Positions 21,942 through 31,269 of a DNA stretch of 64,000 bases are shown here, one piece after another (the stretch's first letter is position 1; each line of letters begins with the position of its first letter). A model generated the notes under the pieces. That model was not told where the DNA came from. It was given only the letters and a program-made list of their open reading frames with translations, and did no database searches. The position numbers were made by a program, and so were the translations under genes. Source of the DNA: Lelliottia sp. JS-SCA-14 (lineage in GTDB: Bacteria; Pseudomonadota; Gammaproteobacteria; Enterobacterales; Enterobacteriaceae); assembly GCF_035593345.1 (NCBI RefSeq), contig NZ_CP141606.1:2790001-2854000 (forward strand), in the 5' to 3' direction.

Positions 21942-22005
21942 GTAGGCCGGGTAAGCGCAGCGCCTCCCGGCAAATCCCCGGTGGCGCTTCGCTTACCGGG
22001 GCTAC
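21942..22005. repeat. Pair of REP-like palindromes (BIME)
   Basis: GTAGGCCGGGTAAGCGCAGC (left) and the inverted GCTTCGCTTACCGGGGCTAC (right) face each other across a short centre. They sit between convergent minE and rnd, exactly at the junction that differs from E. coli K-12 gene order. Confidence 0.75.
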
Positions 22006-22029
22006 AAAACCGACATACTCACGCTATTT

Positions 22030-23157
22030 TTACTGCGGATAGCTTTCCAGCAGGGTTTTCAGACGTTCGCCCATCAGTTCCCCGCGCCAGCCCGCGATCA
22101 GTTCCGGCAGGCCATTGTTTGGTTTTAACTTCCAGTGCCAGTTCAGCAGCTGATTGATCTGACGGCGTGACGCCAGCAGTTCCGGACTCACCTTGTTTTC
22201 TGTGCCCACTTCCAGCACCAGCGCTTTGATATCTTTAAAGGCTTTGCGATACCCCGGCATATCCATCAGGTTCAGGAGCGGCTCAGGCAGTTGGTCTTCC
22301 GGCAGCTCTTGCGCTTTGGCGACCAGCGCCAGCAGGGTTTTGCCGTGGAAGCGGATCTCACTCCCGGACAAACCAATACTGTCCAGCTCGCCCATGCTGC
22401 CCGGCATGTAGCGCGCCACGGCCCACAGGTGCTCTTCACGCACTACAAAGTTCACCGCCAGATCGCGCTCGCGCGCTTTGCGCAGACGCCAGTCGGCCAG
22501 CAGCTGCAGGCAGGCAAGCTGACGGGTGCGCAGCTGCCAGGCGTTGGTGATATCGCGCCAGGCGTCTTTCGGGTCGAGCACTTCCTGACGACGCTGCTGA
22601 GTCATGCGACATTCATTCAGCGCCGCGTCCAGCCAGCCGGCCTCTTCGCACGCTTTCATCAGCTGGCCGCAGATTGGCAGGAGATAAAACACGTCGGCGG
22701 CGGCGTAGTCGAGCTGGCGTTCGGTCAACGGACGGGCCAGCCAGTCGGTGCGCGATTCGCTCTTATCCAGCGCAATCCCGGTGTACTCTTCCACCATCGC
22801 GGCAAAGCCCCAGGAGAGCGGACGACCGGAGAAAGCAGCCAGGATTTGCGTATCAATCAGCGGCTCTGGCATCACGCCAAAGGTGTTCATGAACACTTCC
22901 AGATCTTCACTGCCCGCGTGCAGATATTTGGTGACCGCCGTGTCGAGCAGCAGATCGCGCATCGGCGTCCAGTCCGTGATGCCCAGAGGGTCAATCAGCG
23001 AGACCTTTTTGCCGTCGTACATCTGGATCAAACCCAACTGAGGATAGTAGGTTCGCGTACGAACAAACTCGGTATCCAGAGCAATGGCGGGAAAGTCGCG
23101 GGTGACGTCGCACAGCGTTGCCAGCTCGTCGTTGGTGGTGATCATCTGGTAATTCAA
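22030..23157 (-). CDS. rnd: Ribonuclease D
   Basis: 3'-5' exoribonuclease for tRNA and small stable RNA 3' maturation. 375 residues when started at the TTG at 23157 (M-N-Y-Q-M), the known E. coli start type and length. DEDDy exonuclease motifs are visible: A-L-D-T-E-F-V (ExoI), H-A-G-S-E-D-L (ExoII) and Y-A-A-A-D-V (ExoIII), followed by two HRDC domains. In the same orientation as upstream fadD. Confidence 0.96.
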   Translation of the reverse strand: MNYQMITTNDELATLCDVTRDFPAIALDTEFVRTRTYYPQLGLIQMYDGKKVSLIDPLGITDWTPMRDLLLDTAVTKYLHAGSEDLEVFMNTFGVMPEPLIDTQILAAFSGRPLSWGFAAMVEEYTGIALDKSESRTDWLARPLTERQLDYAAADVFYLLPICGQLMKACEEAGWLDAALNECRMTQQRRQEVLDPKDAWRDITNAWQLRTRQLACLQLLADWRLRKARERDLAVNFVVREEHLWAVARYMPGSMGELDSIGLSGSEIRFHGKTLLALVAKAQELPEDQLPEPLLNLMDMPGYRKAFKDIKALVLEVGTENKVSPELLASRRQINQLLNWHWKLKPNNGLPELIAGWRGELMGERLKTLLESYPQ

Positions 23158-23183
23158 AACGGTTTCTCTCTGGTTTGCGCCCA

Positions 23184-23210
23184 TAAAAAACGCCGGCTAA
23201 CCGGCGTGTG
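23184..23210 (-). terminator. Terminator of fadD
   Basis: CGCCGG-CTAA-CCGGCG (23191-23206), followed on the minus strand by TTTTTT. It separates fadD from rnd. Confidence 0.8.
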
Positions 23211-23229
23211 ATGGCGACTCACTCGAAGC

Positions 23230-24915
23230 TTAGGCTTTATTGTCCACTTTGGCGCGGGCTTCGTCACGTAATTCTCGTCGTAATATCTTCCCGACGTTCG
23301 ATTTCGGCAGCTCGGTGCGGAACTCCACCAGCTTCGGCACTTTGTAGCCGGTGAGCTGACGGCGGCAGAAGGCGATCAGTTCGTCTTCGCTCAGCGAGGC
23401 GTCTTTTTTGACCACAAAGATCTTCACCGCTTCGCCGCTGCTACCGGACGGCACGCCGACGGCGGCCACTTCCTGCACCCCTTCGTGCTGCATCACCACG
23501 TCTTCGATTTCGTTTGGATAGACGTTAAAACCGGAGACCAGAATCATGTCTTTCTTGCGATCGACAATGCGCAGGAAACCCTCATCGTCCATCACCGCGA
23601 TGTCGCCCGTATAGAGCCAGCCATCTTTGATGATTTCATCCGTCGCATCCGGGCGCTGCCAGTAGCCGAGCATCACCTGCGGCCCTTTCACGCACAATTC
23701 ACCCGGCTCGCCGTGCGGCACTTCGTTGCCTTCGTCGTCGACCAGTTTGGCTTCCGTCGACGGCACCGGCAGACCAATGCTGCCGCTGTGATAATCAATG
23801 TCGTGCGGGTTAACGCTGACCAGCGGCGCGCACTCCGTCAGGCCGTAGCCTTCCAGCAGATACTGCCCGGTAAGCTTCACCCAGCGGTCGGCCACCGCCT
23901 GCTGAACCGGCATCCCGCCGCCCGCAGAGAGGTGCAGCGTGGAGAAGTCGAGCTGCTGGAACTCTTTGTTATTCAGCAGCGCGTTGAACAGCGTGTTGAC
24001 GCCGGTCATCGCGGTGAACGGATATTTCGCCAGCTCTTTCACCAGCCCCGGAATATCGCGCGGGTTGGTGATGAGTAAATTCTGTCCGCCCAGCTCAATA
24101 AACAGCAGGCAGTTCATGGTCAGGGCAAAGATGTGATAAAGCGGGAGTGCTGTGACGACCAGCTCTTTGCCGCGATGCAGCAGCGGGCCATAGGTCGCAT
24201 TCACCTGTTCAAGGTTCGCCAGCATGTTGCGGTGGGTCAGCATCGCCCCTTTGGCGACGCCGGTGGTGCCGCCGGTGTACTGCAGGAAGGCCAGATCCTC
24301 TGACACCACTTCCGGTTTCACGTACTGCATGCGGTACCCGCTGTGCAGCGCCCGACGGAAGGAGATGGCATCCGGCAGATGATACTTCGGTACCAGACGC
24401 TTCACGTATTTGACGACAAAGTTAACCAGCGTGCCTTTGGCCGTCGAAAGCTGATCGCCCATACGGGTCAGGATCACGTGGCGAACCTGAGTCTTATCGA
24501 CCACTTTTTCGAGGGTATGAGCAAAGTTGGAGACGATCACAATCGCCGCCGCACCGCTGTCGTTCAACTGGTGTTCCAGCTCGCGCGGGGTATAGAGCGG
24601 GTTGACGTTCACCACAATCATTCCCGCCCGCAGAATACCGAACAGCGCCACCGGATACTGAAGCAGGTTGGGCATCATCAGCGCGACGCGGTCGCCCTTC
24701 TTCAGCCCCAACCCTTCCTGCAAATAGGCCGCAAACGCCCGGCTGCGCTCTTCCAGTTTGCGGAAGGTCATCACTTCGCCCATGTTCACAAACGCAGGCT
24801 GATCCGCATAGCGCGAAACCGAGTGCTCAAATAATTCAACCAGGGATTGATAACGGTCAGGATTGATCTCCGCAGGCACATCTGCGGGATAACGGTTAAG
24901 CCAAACCTTTTTCAA
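23230..24915 (-). CDS. fadD: Long-chain-fatty-acid-CoA ligase
   Basis: Activates exogenous long-chain fatty acids to acyl-CoA at the inner membrane (ATP to AMP). 561 residues from the TTG at 24915, matching E. coli FadD; AGAGGTGA lies just upstream of that TTG. An in-frame ATG at 24951 would add 12 residues. ANL-family motifs: [12 protein letters not shown] (P-loop), G-Y-G-L-T-E-C-A (A5), T-G-D-I-A-V-M-D, and the FACS signature beginning D-G-W-L-Y-T-G-D. A FadR operator overlaps the promoter region. Confidence 0.97.
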   Translation of the reverse strand: MKKVWLNRYPADVPAEINPDRYQSLVELFEHSVSRYADQPAFVNMGEVMTFRKLEERSRAFAAYLQEGLGLKKGDRVALMMPNLLQYPVALFGILRAGMIVVNVNPLYTPRELEHQLNDSGAAAIVIVSNFAHTLEKVVDKTQVRHVILTRMGDQLSTAKGTLVNFVVKYVKRLVPKYHLPDAISFRRALHSGYRMQYVKPEVVSEDLAFLQYTGGTTGVAKGAMLTHRNMLANLEQVNATYGPLLHRGKELVVTALPLYHIFALTMNCLLFIELGGQNLLITNPRDIPGLVKELAKYPFTAMTGVNTLFNALLNNKEFQQLDFSTLHLSAGGGMPVQQAVADRWVKLTGQYLLEGYGLTECAPLVSVNPHDIDYHSGSIGLPVPSTEAKLVDDEGNEVPHGEPGELCVKGPQVMLGYWQRPDATDEIIKDGWLYTGDIAVMDDEGFLRIVDRKKDMILVSGFNVYPNEIEDVVMQHEGVQEVAAVGVPSGSSGEAVKIFVVKKDASLSEDELIAFCRRQLTGYKVPKLVEFRTELPKSNVGKILRRELRDEARAKVDNKA

Positions 24916-24986
24916 TGCATCACCTCTGAAATGAGTGTTCGTCGTCATCACAACCCCGATAATAAACAGTTCGTTAACATTATATT

Positions 24987-25003
24987 AACTCAGCGTACCA
25001 GTT
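24987..25003 (-). promoter_or_regulatory. FadR operator of fadD
   Basis: On the minus strand it reads AACTGGTACGCTGAGTT, matching the FadR consensus AACTGGTCNGACCAGTT in both half-sites. It is located 72-88 bases upstream of the TTG start. The regulator itself is encoded at 15190-15909. Confidence 0.85.
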
Positions 25004-25065
25004 TATTAATTGTTCGGATTTAAGGTTGCGAAGCGCGTCACTCTTTTTTTTGTGTTTCGTCCGTA

Positions 25066-25106
25066 AAAAACAGAGACAGCGGCTGAGCCGCTGTCTCTTG
25101 TCTAAA
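25066..25106 (-). terminator. Terminator of yeaY
   Basis: A perfect 12-bp stem AGAGACAGCGGC-TGA-GCCGCTGTCTCT (25072-25098) is followed on the minus strand by TTTTTTACGG. It separates yeaY from fadD. Confidence 0.9.
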
Positions 25107-25118
25107 TATAACAGTAAC

Positions 25119-25712
25119 TTACTCGGTAACGATGGTCTGCACCTGCGCCGGGCCCGGGTTGTACCAGCCCCATCCACCGTAGCCGCCATAGCCGCCATAG
25201 CGGTATGGGTGTGGTCCCCACATCCACGGGTCCATTGGCTGCGGTGGCAGCATGACCTGCTGAGTGAGATGCCAGCGTTTGTAGCCGTTCGCCTGCATGG
25301 TCATGAATTTATACGGCGTGTTGCCGATTTTGCCCTGCACCGCACCGGTAATCGGCCCGACGACCGTCACCAGTTGACCGCGGAAATCGACCGGGTCGAG
25401 GAAACCGTTCACGTCGGCGTAAATGCGCCCACGGGACGGTTCGCCAAGAGTCGGTCGTGCGCCGCTGTCCAGCGGTACCGTCGCGATTTCGAGGCGAGTT
25501 TTACCCTGCTGGTTCTGGATATCGACCACTTTACCGCCGAAGCGCGCTTCCTGGCCGACATACAGTTCAGGGGCATTCATCACCCGCACCAGATCCTGCT
25601 GCGGCGTTGGACTGCTCCCTTTGATCGCGTCAGGAACGGTGACACATCCGCTTAATGCCACAGCGATAGCGCCCGCTATGAAGAGGCGTACAGCCTTAGT
25701 TTGAACCGCCAT
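25119..25712 (-). CDS. yeaY: Slp-family outer-membrane lipoprotein YeaY
   Basis: 197 residues. Lipoprotein signal with a hydrophobic core (A-I-A-V-A-L) and lipobox L-S-G-C (Cys23). The Slp domain follows. The C-terminus is unusual in composition: a Pro/Trp/Gly/Tyr-rich tail including [13 protein letters not shown]. Slp relatives are starvation- and stress-inducible outer-membrane lipoproteins. Function unknown. Downstream of tsaB on the same strand. Confidence 0.93.
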   Translation of the reverse strand: MAVQTKAVRLFIAGAIAVALSGCVTVPDAIKGSSPTPQQDLVRVMNAPELYVGQEARFGGKVVDIQNQQGKTRLEIATVPLDSGARPTLGEPSRGRIYADVNGFLDPVDFRGQLVTVVGPITGAVQGKIGNTPYKFMTMQANGYKRWHLTQQVMLPPQPMDPWMWGPHPYRYGGYGGYGGWGWYNPGPAQVQTIVTE

Positions 25713-25749
25713 GATGCGACTCCCTTTTCTCAGTGCTTATTACTGAGAT

Positions 25750-26445
25750 TCACGCCCTGCCCGGAAGTTTCTTCCAGGCCACTTCATTTCGTAAATAAAC
25801 TGGCTCAGCGTGTTCAACGGCCACGGTTTTTCCCGCCGCCAGCAGCTGACAGGCGATCGGCAGCATGTCTTCGGCGTGCGGAAGTAACACCTGACCCTCA
25901 ACTAACGTGAGACCGCTGTCTTTTGCCAGATCCGGCCACGCTGGCCAGCCTGTACCGACTGTAGCCCACTCGCCCGTAAGGTGTTTCAACCGTTCAGCAA
26001 CGGCCTCAGGTTTGAGCACCGACTCGGTCTCTTCTCCGTGCCAGACGCCCTGCTCATCGCGGGTATATTCCGCCCAGTAAACTTCGCCCATGCGGGCGTC
26101 GATCGCGGCGAGGACGCGCGTGGCGCCGGTCATGCGCCATGCGCCCTGCGCCATGGTCGCCAGCGTCGAGACGCCGATCATCGGGAGCCCAGCTCCCAGC
26201 GCCAGGCCCTGAGCGATACCAATCCCAATGCGCACGCCGGTGAAGCTGCCTGGCCCACGGCCAAACGCCAGCGCGTCGAGTTCAGTTAAGGAGGTGTTGC
26301 CCTGGTGAAGGATCTCTTTCACCAGCGGCAGAATACGTTGGGTATGTTCCCGGGGGCACTCTTCAAAATGGGCAAAGAGGGAACCGTTATCCCACAGGGC
26401 TGCCGAGCAGGCCTCTGTAGCGGTATCAATAGCCAGAATTCGCAT
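25750..26445 (-). CDS. tsaB: tRNA t6A37 biosynthesis protein TsaB
   Basis: Partner of TsaD/TsaE in threonylcarbamoyl transfer to A37 of ANN-decoding tRNAs. 231 residues from the ATG at 26445 ([10 protein letters not shown]), the E. coli length; the longer frame start is not conserved. ASKHA-like fold with [10 protein letters not shown] at the N-terminus and [13 protein letters not shown] (~res 65), the diagnostic TsaB/TsaD motif. Confidence 0.97.
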   Translation of the reverse strand: MRILAIDTATEACSAALWDNGSLFAHFEECPREHTQRILPLVKEILHQGNTSLTELDALAFGRGPGSFTGVRIGIGIAQGLALGAGLPMIGVSTLATMAQGAWRMTGATRVLAAIDARMGEVYWAEYTRDEQGVWHGEETESVLKPEAVAERLKHLTGEWATVGTGWPAWPDLAKDSGLTLVEGQVLLPHAEDMLPIACQLLAAGKTVAVEHAEPVYLRNEVAWKKLPGRA

Positions 26446-26510
26446 GGGTCTCGCGCTCTCGCAATAGTCAGTCACAAAATGGCGCGCATCTTAGCACACC
26501 CCGGCGGAAA

Positions 26511-28421
26511 TTACTCCGCCGTTGGGTTCGCCAGGAAACGCACCGCGCGATTAATGTCCCGCGTACGCGGTGCGGGTGGCAGGCTGGCGAGGAATGTCGC
26601 GCCGTACGGGCGCATCACCAGGCGGTTATCGCAGATAACCAGTACGCCGCGGTCGTCCGTATCACGGATGAGACGCCCGACGCCCTGTTTCAGGGTGATG
26701 ACCGCATCCGGCAACTGGACGTCATCGAAGGGATCGCCCCCGCGCAGACGGCAGTCTTCCATCCGCGCTTTCAGGAGCGGATCGTCAGGCGAGGTAAACG
26801 GCAGTTTGTCGATGATGACTAATGATAGCGCATCCCCGCGCACGTCCACCCCTTCCCAGAAGCTGCTGGTCGCTACCAGCAGCGCGTTTCCGGCGGTGAC
26901 AAACTGCTGAAGCAGCTGGCCTTTGCTGGTTTCGCCCTGCAACAGCACGGGTAAGGTCATGGTGGCACGGAACTGCTCGGCGAGGTCGCGCATCATGGCG
27001 TGGGAGGTGCAGAGCATAAAGCAGCGGCCATTGTTGGCCTCGATCATCGGTTTGAGCATCGCCGCCAGCTGTTTCGCCGCGCCCGGCTGGTTCGGCAGGG
27101 GTAAATTACGCGGCACGCAGAGCAGCGCCTGGGTTTCGTAATCGAACGGGCTCGGCAGCAGGAGTGAATCCGACTCTTCAATTCCCAGACGTTCGGTGAA
27201 GTGGTGCAGATCGTCATTCACTGAAAGTGTGGCGGAAGTAAAGATCCAGCTCCCTGGTTTCTGCGCCATCACCTCTTTGAACTTATCGGCGACGGTCAAC
27301 GGCGTCAGCGCGAGGGTGAACTGGCGCGCGGTGCATTCGTACCAGTAGCTAAAGCCGGGCTGGTTGATCTCTTTCAGACGTTTCAGGCGTGAGCGGTAGA
27401 GCGTGGCGCGCTCAAAGGCGGCGTCGAGCAGTGCGCTGCGTCCGAGCGACAGTTTGGCGACGTCGTAGCAGAGCTCCAGCGCATCATCGAGCAAGAGCAG
27501 CGCGCGCTGGATGTTGCTGTCGGCTAACAGCTCGCGCAGGTTTCCGCGATAGCCGGGCTCGCCTAGCTGCATGCGGAAATCCTGCGCGCTTTGCGCCAGG
27601 CGGTCGGCACATTTTTGCAGCTGCTGGGTGTCGCGCAGTTCGGTGCGATAGGCGATGGTGAAATCTTTGGCGAGATCCTGAAGCTGGCGACTGGAGAGCG
27701 ACTGACCAAAATACTGGCTGGCAATGTCTGGTAGCTGATGGGCTTCATCGAAAATCATCACTTCGGCCTCCGGGATCAGTTCGCCGAAGCCGCCGTCTTT
27801 GACCACCATATCGGCCAGGAACAAATGGTGGTTTACCACCACCACATCGGCGTCCATCGCCGTTTTACGCGCTTTGACGACGAAACAATCTTTATACAGC
27901 GGGCAGTCGCTGCCGAGGCAGTTGTCGTTGGTGCTGGTCACGAGTGGCCACGCCGGGGAATCTTCGGCGACGCTGGCGCAGGTGCTGATATCTCCATCGG
28001 TGGTCTGGTTAGCCCAGGCGCGGAGGATAATCACATCGCTTAGGGTGTTGACCGGCAAATCGCCCCCGGCCAGCGCCTGCTGTTCGAGGCGCTCCAGGCA
28101 GAGATAGTTCGAGCGCCCTTTCAGGAGCGCCAGTCGGCCTTTGTATTTCAGGGCTTTCGCGACGGTCGGCAGATCGCGGCTGTAGAGCTGATCCTGCAAG
28201 GCTTTCGAGCCGGTCGAGATGATCACTTTCTTTTTCGCGCGCAGCGCAGGGGCGAGATAGGCGTAAGTTTTGCCCGTCCCGGTTCCCGCCTCGACCACCA
28301 GCGACTGGGTATTTTTGATGGCGCGGGTGACCGCTTCTGCCATGTGTCGTTGCGGCTCGCGCGGTTTAAAACCGGGAATCGCCTGCGCTAACTGACCGTC
28401 TGCTGAAAAATCGTCTGCCAC
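26511..28421 (-). CDS. yoaA: XPD/DinG-family DNA helicase YoaA
   Basis: Iron-sulfur superfamily 2 helicase that in E. coli works with the HolC (chi) subunit in replication-fork repair. 636 residues. Walker A is V-E-A-G-T-G-T-G-K-T (~res 39-48). Four cysteines of the Fe-S cluster lie in S-T-C-A-S, N-C-L-G-S-D-C-P-L-Y-K-D-C (~res 162-182). The DEAH box is F-D-E-A-H (~res 224), and motif VI is Q-G-V-G-R-L-I-R. A LexA-type SOS box lies 13 bases upstream of the start. Confidence 0.96.
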   Translation of the reverse strand: MADDFSADGQLAQAIPGFKPREPQRHMAEAVTRAIKNTQSLVVEAGTGTGKTYAYLAPALRAKKKVIISTGSKALQDQLYSRDLPTVAKALKYKGRLALLKGRSNYLCLERLEQQALAGGDLPVNTLSDVIILRAWANQTTDGDISTCASVAEDSPAWPLVTSTNDNCLGSDCPLYKDCFVVKARKTAMDADVVVVNHHLFLADMVVKDGGFGELIPEAEVMIFDEAHQLPDIASQYFGQSLSSRQLQDLAKDFTIAYRTELRDTQQLQKCADRLAQSAQDFRMQLGEPGYRGNLRELLADSNIQRALLLLDDALELCYDVAKLSLGRSALLDAAFERATLYRSRLKRLKEINQPGFSYWYECTARQFTLALTPLTVADKFKEVMAQKPGSWIFTSATLSVNDDLHHFTERLGIEESDSLLLPSPFDYETQALLCVPRNLPLPNQPGAAKQLAAMLKPMIEANNGRCFMLCTSHAMMRDLAEQFRATMTLPVLLQGETSKGQLLQQFVTAGNALLVATSSFWEGVDVRGDALSLVIIDKLPFTSPDDPLLKARMEDCRLRGGDPFDDVQLPDAVITLKQGVGRLIRDTDDRGVLVICDNRLVMRPYGATFLASLPPAPRTRDINRAVRFLANPTAE

Positions 28422-28433
28422 GTTGCTCTCTCA

Positions 28434-28449
28434 CTGTATTTTTGCACAG
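28434..28449. promoter_or_regulatory. LexA (SOS) box upstream of yoaA
   Basis: CTGTATTTTTGCACAG has the CTG-N10-CAG core of the LexA operator with an A/T-rich centre. It lies between the divergent yoaA and yoaB starts, nearer yoaA, consistent with the reported SOS response of yoaA. Confidence 0.85.
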
Positions 28450-28548
28450 GGATTATGTCAGCCCGCCCTCTCCTGTGCCAGTCGAAATAGACGTTGACGG
28501 AACATTATGGCAGTCTTGCGGCCTGAAGCCATTTATGAGGAAAGGTTT

Positions 28549-28893
28549 ATGACAATTGTGCGCATTGATGCCGAAGCCCGCTGGTCTGACGTGGTGATTC
28601 ACAACCAGACGCTCTATTACACCGGTGTACCGGAAAACCTGGACGCCGATGCGTTCGAGCAAACGGCCAACACGCTGGCGCAAATTGACGCGATTCTGGA
28701 AAAACAGGGCAGCGATAAATCCCGCATTCTGGATGCGACCATTTTCCTGGCGAATAAAGACGATTTCGCAGCGATGAATAAAGCCTGGGATGCCTGGGTC
28801 GTCGCGGGTCACGCGCCTGTACGCTGTACGGTACAGGCCACGCTGATGAAGCCGCAGTATAAAGTTGAAATCAAGATAATCGCGGCGGTGTAA
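28549..28893 (+). CDS. yoaB: RidA-family protein YoaB
   Basis: 114 residues from the ATG at 28549 (M-T-I-V-R-I-D), matching E. coli; AGGAAAGG precedes it. YjgF/YER057c/UK114 (Rid) fold with the A-R-C/P-V-R-C-T-V-Q-A strand carrying the conserved Arg near residue 97. Rid proteins hydrolyse reactive enamine/imine intermediates; the specific substrate of this subgroup is unknown. Convergent with yoaH, 5 bp apart. Confidence 0.95.
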   Translation: MTIVRIDAEARWSDVVIHNQTLYYTGVPENLDADAFEQTANTLAQIDAILEKQGSDKSRILDATIFLANKDDFAAMNKAWDAWVVAGHAPVRCTVQATLMKPQYKVEIKIIAAV

Positions 28894-28898
28894 GACGA

Positions 28899-29084
28899 TT
28901 ACTCGTCTTCTTCGTCATCCTCGAAACGCGCCACGATCCGATCGCCGGTATGGGTGGCGCGAATTTCCTGGGCGACGGTGGTAATCGCTTCACCGCTGCT
29001 CATCCCATTGGACATCAGTTCCTGAATTCGCTCGACCGCTTTTTGCTGCTGTTCGTGACTGAGGGAAGGTAAACCTGCAAACAT
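28899..29084 (-). CDS. yoaH: YoaH family protein
   Basis: 61 residues from the ATG at 29084 (M-F-A-G-L-P). A small acidic protein with a helical [14 protein letters not shown] segment and an acidic tail (F-E-D-D-E-E-D-E). UPF0181 family, no known function. Divergent from pabB; its position next to pabB is conserved in enterobacteria. Confidence 0.93.
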
Positions 29085-29145
29085 GATCAACTCCTGCTAA
29101 ATTATCTGCGCTAATACATTCACGCAGCCCGGTAGTATGCCACAC

Positions 29146-30504
29146 ATGAACCCGTTACCCCCTACTGTCATTTCATTACCCTGGCGTCAAGACGCCGCCG
29201 AATTCTGGTTTTCGCGCTTAAGCCATCTCCCGTGGGCGATGCTGCTGCACTCGGGGCACGCGGATCATCCCTATAGCCGCTTTGATATTCTGGTCGCCGA
29301 TCCGCTCACCACGCTTCTGACGCACGGCGACACCACGCGTATTTCCTCAGGCGCTGAACGCGTCTGCGGCGATGATCCGCTGTCACTGCTGGAACAGGAA
29401 CTGAGCGCCCTGCCTTTCACCGCCACAGCGAGTGCGGATCTGCCCTTCCAGGGCGGCGCGCTGGGGCTGTTTGGCTACGATTTAGGCCGTCGATTCGAAG
29501 CTTTGCCCGACCATGCAGAAGAGGATATTTCCCTGCCAGATATGGCCGTGGGGCTATACGACTGGGCGGTGATTGTCGATCACCACAAGAAAACCGTTTC
29601 CCTGCTAAGCCACACCGACGCCCACGCGCGGCTGGCATGGTTAGAGGCGCAACAGCCCTTCTCATCCTCTAATTTTACCTTAACTTCCGCCTGGCGATCC
29701 AACATGAGCGCCGACGCGTACGCCGATAAATTCCGGCAGGTGCAGGCGTATCTGCACAGCGGGGATTGCTACCAGGTGAATCTCGCCCAGCGTTTTCAGG
29801 CGAGTTACACGGGTGACGAGTGGCAGGCGTTTACGCGTCTTAATGCCAGCAACCGTGCGCCGTTCAGCGCTTTTTTGCGTCTGGAACAAGGGGCAGTGCT
29901 GAGTTTGTCGCCGGAGCGCTTTATCCATCTTGCAGACGACACTATTCAGACGAGGCCGATCAAAGGCACCCTGCCGCGCCTGGCGGATCCTGAAGCCGAT
30001 AAGCAGCAGGCGGAGAAACTCGCCGCGTCACCGAAAGATCGCGCCGAGAATCTGATGATTGTCGATCTGATGCGTAACGATATTGGCCGTGTGGCAGAGC
30101 CTGGCAGCGTGCGTGTGCCTGAGCTGTTTGTCGTGGAGCCCTTCCCGGCGGTGCATCATCTGGTCAGCACCATTACGGCACGTCTTCCGGCCAACCGTTC
30201 GGCCTGCGATCTGCTGCGCGCCGCGTTTCCTGGCGGGTCGATCACCGGCGCACCGAAAGTGCGCGCCATGCAGATTATCGATGAGCTTGAGCCGCATCGC
30301 CGTAACGCGTGGTGTGGCAGCATCGGCTATCTGAGCCTGTGCGGCACCATGGATACCAGCATTACCATCCGCACCCTGACGGCCTGCGACGGGCAGCTAT
30401 ACTGCTCGGCGGGCGGCGGGATTGTGGCCGACAGCCAGTGCGCCGCGGAATACCAGGAAACCTTTGATAAAGTGAATCGCATCCTGCATCAACTGGAGAG
30501 CTAA
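29146..30504 (+). CDS. pabB: Aminodeoxychorismate synthase component 1
   Basis: With PabA, converts chorismate and glutamine to 4-amino-4-deoxychorismate for folate synthesis. 452 residues from the ATG at 29146, aligned with the E. coli N-terminus; an ATG three codons earlier is also in frame and no strong SD distinguishes them. The chorismate-binding domain carries P-I-K-G-T (with the reactive lysine), E-N-L-M-I-V-D-L-x-R-N-D and G-G-S-I-T-G-A-P-K. Followed by nudL after 3 bp, so probably co-transcribed. Confidence 0.96.
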   Translation: MNPLPPTVISLPWRQDAAEFWFSRLSHLPWAMLLHSGHADHPYSRFDILVADPLTTLLTHGDTTRISSGAERVCGDDPLSLLEQELSALPFTATASADLPFQGGALGLFGYDLGRRFEALPDHAEEDISLPDMAVGLYDWAVIVDHHKKTVSLLSHTDAHARLAWLEAQQPFSSSNFTLTSAWRSNMSADAYADKFRQVQAYLHSGDCYQVNLAQRFQASYTGDEWQAFTRLNASNRAPFSAFLRLEQGAVLSLSPERFIHLADDTIQTRPIKGTLPRLADPEADKQQAEKLAASPKDRAENLMIVDLMRNDIGRVAEPGSVRVPELFVVEPFPAVHHLVSTITARLPANRSACDLLRAAFPGGSITGAPKVRAMQIIDELEPHRRNAWCGSIGYLSLCGTMDTSITIRTLTACDGQLYCSAGGGIVADSQCAAEYQETFDKVNRILHQLES

Positions 30505-30507
30505 CGT

Positions 30508-31086
30508 TTGGATACCCACGATCTGACCCTGGATGATTTTCTGTCGCGCTTTCAGCTGTTGCGCCCGCAGGTGAACCGCGACGCGCTGAACAGCCGCCAG
30601 GCGGCGGTGCTGATCCCGGTGGTGCGCCGCGAACAGCCTGGATTGTTACTCACCAAGCGCTCATCGCATCTGCGTAAACACGCCGGTCAGGTGGCGTTTC
30701 CCGGCGGCGCGGTGGATGCGTCTGACGCCTCATTGATTGCCGCCGCGCTGCGCGAAGCCCAGGAAGAGGTGGCGATCCCGCCAGAAGCCGTGGAAGTGAT
30801 TGGCGTACTACCGCCGGTGGACAGCGTGACCGGTTTTCAGGTGACGCCGGTGGTGGGGATTATCCCGCCCAATCTGCACTATCACGCCAGCGAAGATGAA
30901 GTAGCGGCGGTGTTCGAAATGCCGCTGGCGGAAGCCCTGCGTCTCAGCCGTTATCATCCGCTGGATATTCAACGTCGTGGACACGATCACCGGGTGTGGT
31001 TGTCGTGGTATCAGCATTATTTTGTCTGGGGCATGACGGCGGGCATTATCCGTGAGCTGGCGCTGCAAATCGGCCTGAAACCTTGA
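30508..31086 (+). CDS. nudL: Nudix hydrolase NudL (CoA pyrophosphatase type)
   Basis: 192 residues from a TTG start 3 bp after pabB. It carries the Nudix box G-G-A-V-D-x(5)-A-A-L-R-E-A-x-E-E-V, with R-E-x-x-E-E intact, preceded by the UPF0035 signature [16 protein letters not shown]. Relatives cleave CoA and its derivatives. Translational coupling to pabB is likely given the spacing and the weak start codon. Confidence 0.95.
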   Translation: MDTHDLTLDDFLSRFQLLRPQVNRDALNSRQAAVLIPVVRREQPGLLLTKRSSHLRKHAGQVAFPGGAVDASDASLIAAALREAQEEVAIPPEAVEVIGVLPPVDSVTGFQVTPVVGIIPPNLHYHASEDEVAAVFEMPLAEALRLSRYHPLDIQRRGHDHRVWLSWYQHYFVWGMTAGIIRELALQIGLKP

Positions 31087-31269
31087 CTATACTTTACATT
31101 CCGATTTTTTCTGCGCCTTTGCGAGTGACGTCGCATCATTAGTAAATCAGGGGTTATTCATTAGTTTAATTCATGTGAATAGTTCAGCCGACCTGGAGGT
31201 TCCCTCTTACACTATGCGCAGTTATAACATCGTTACTGGAACCCCGGTAACCCTGTCAGGAGTGAGAAA

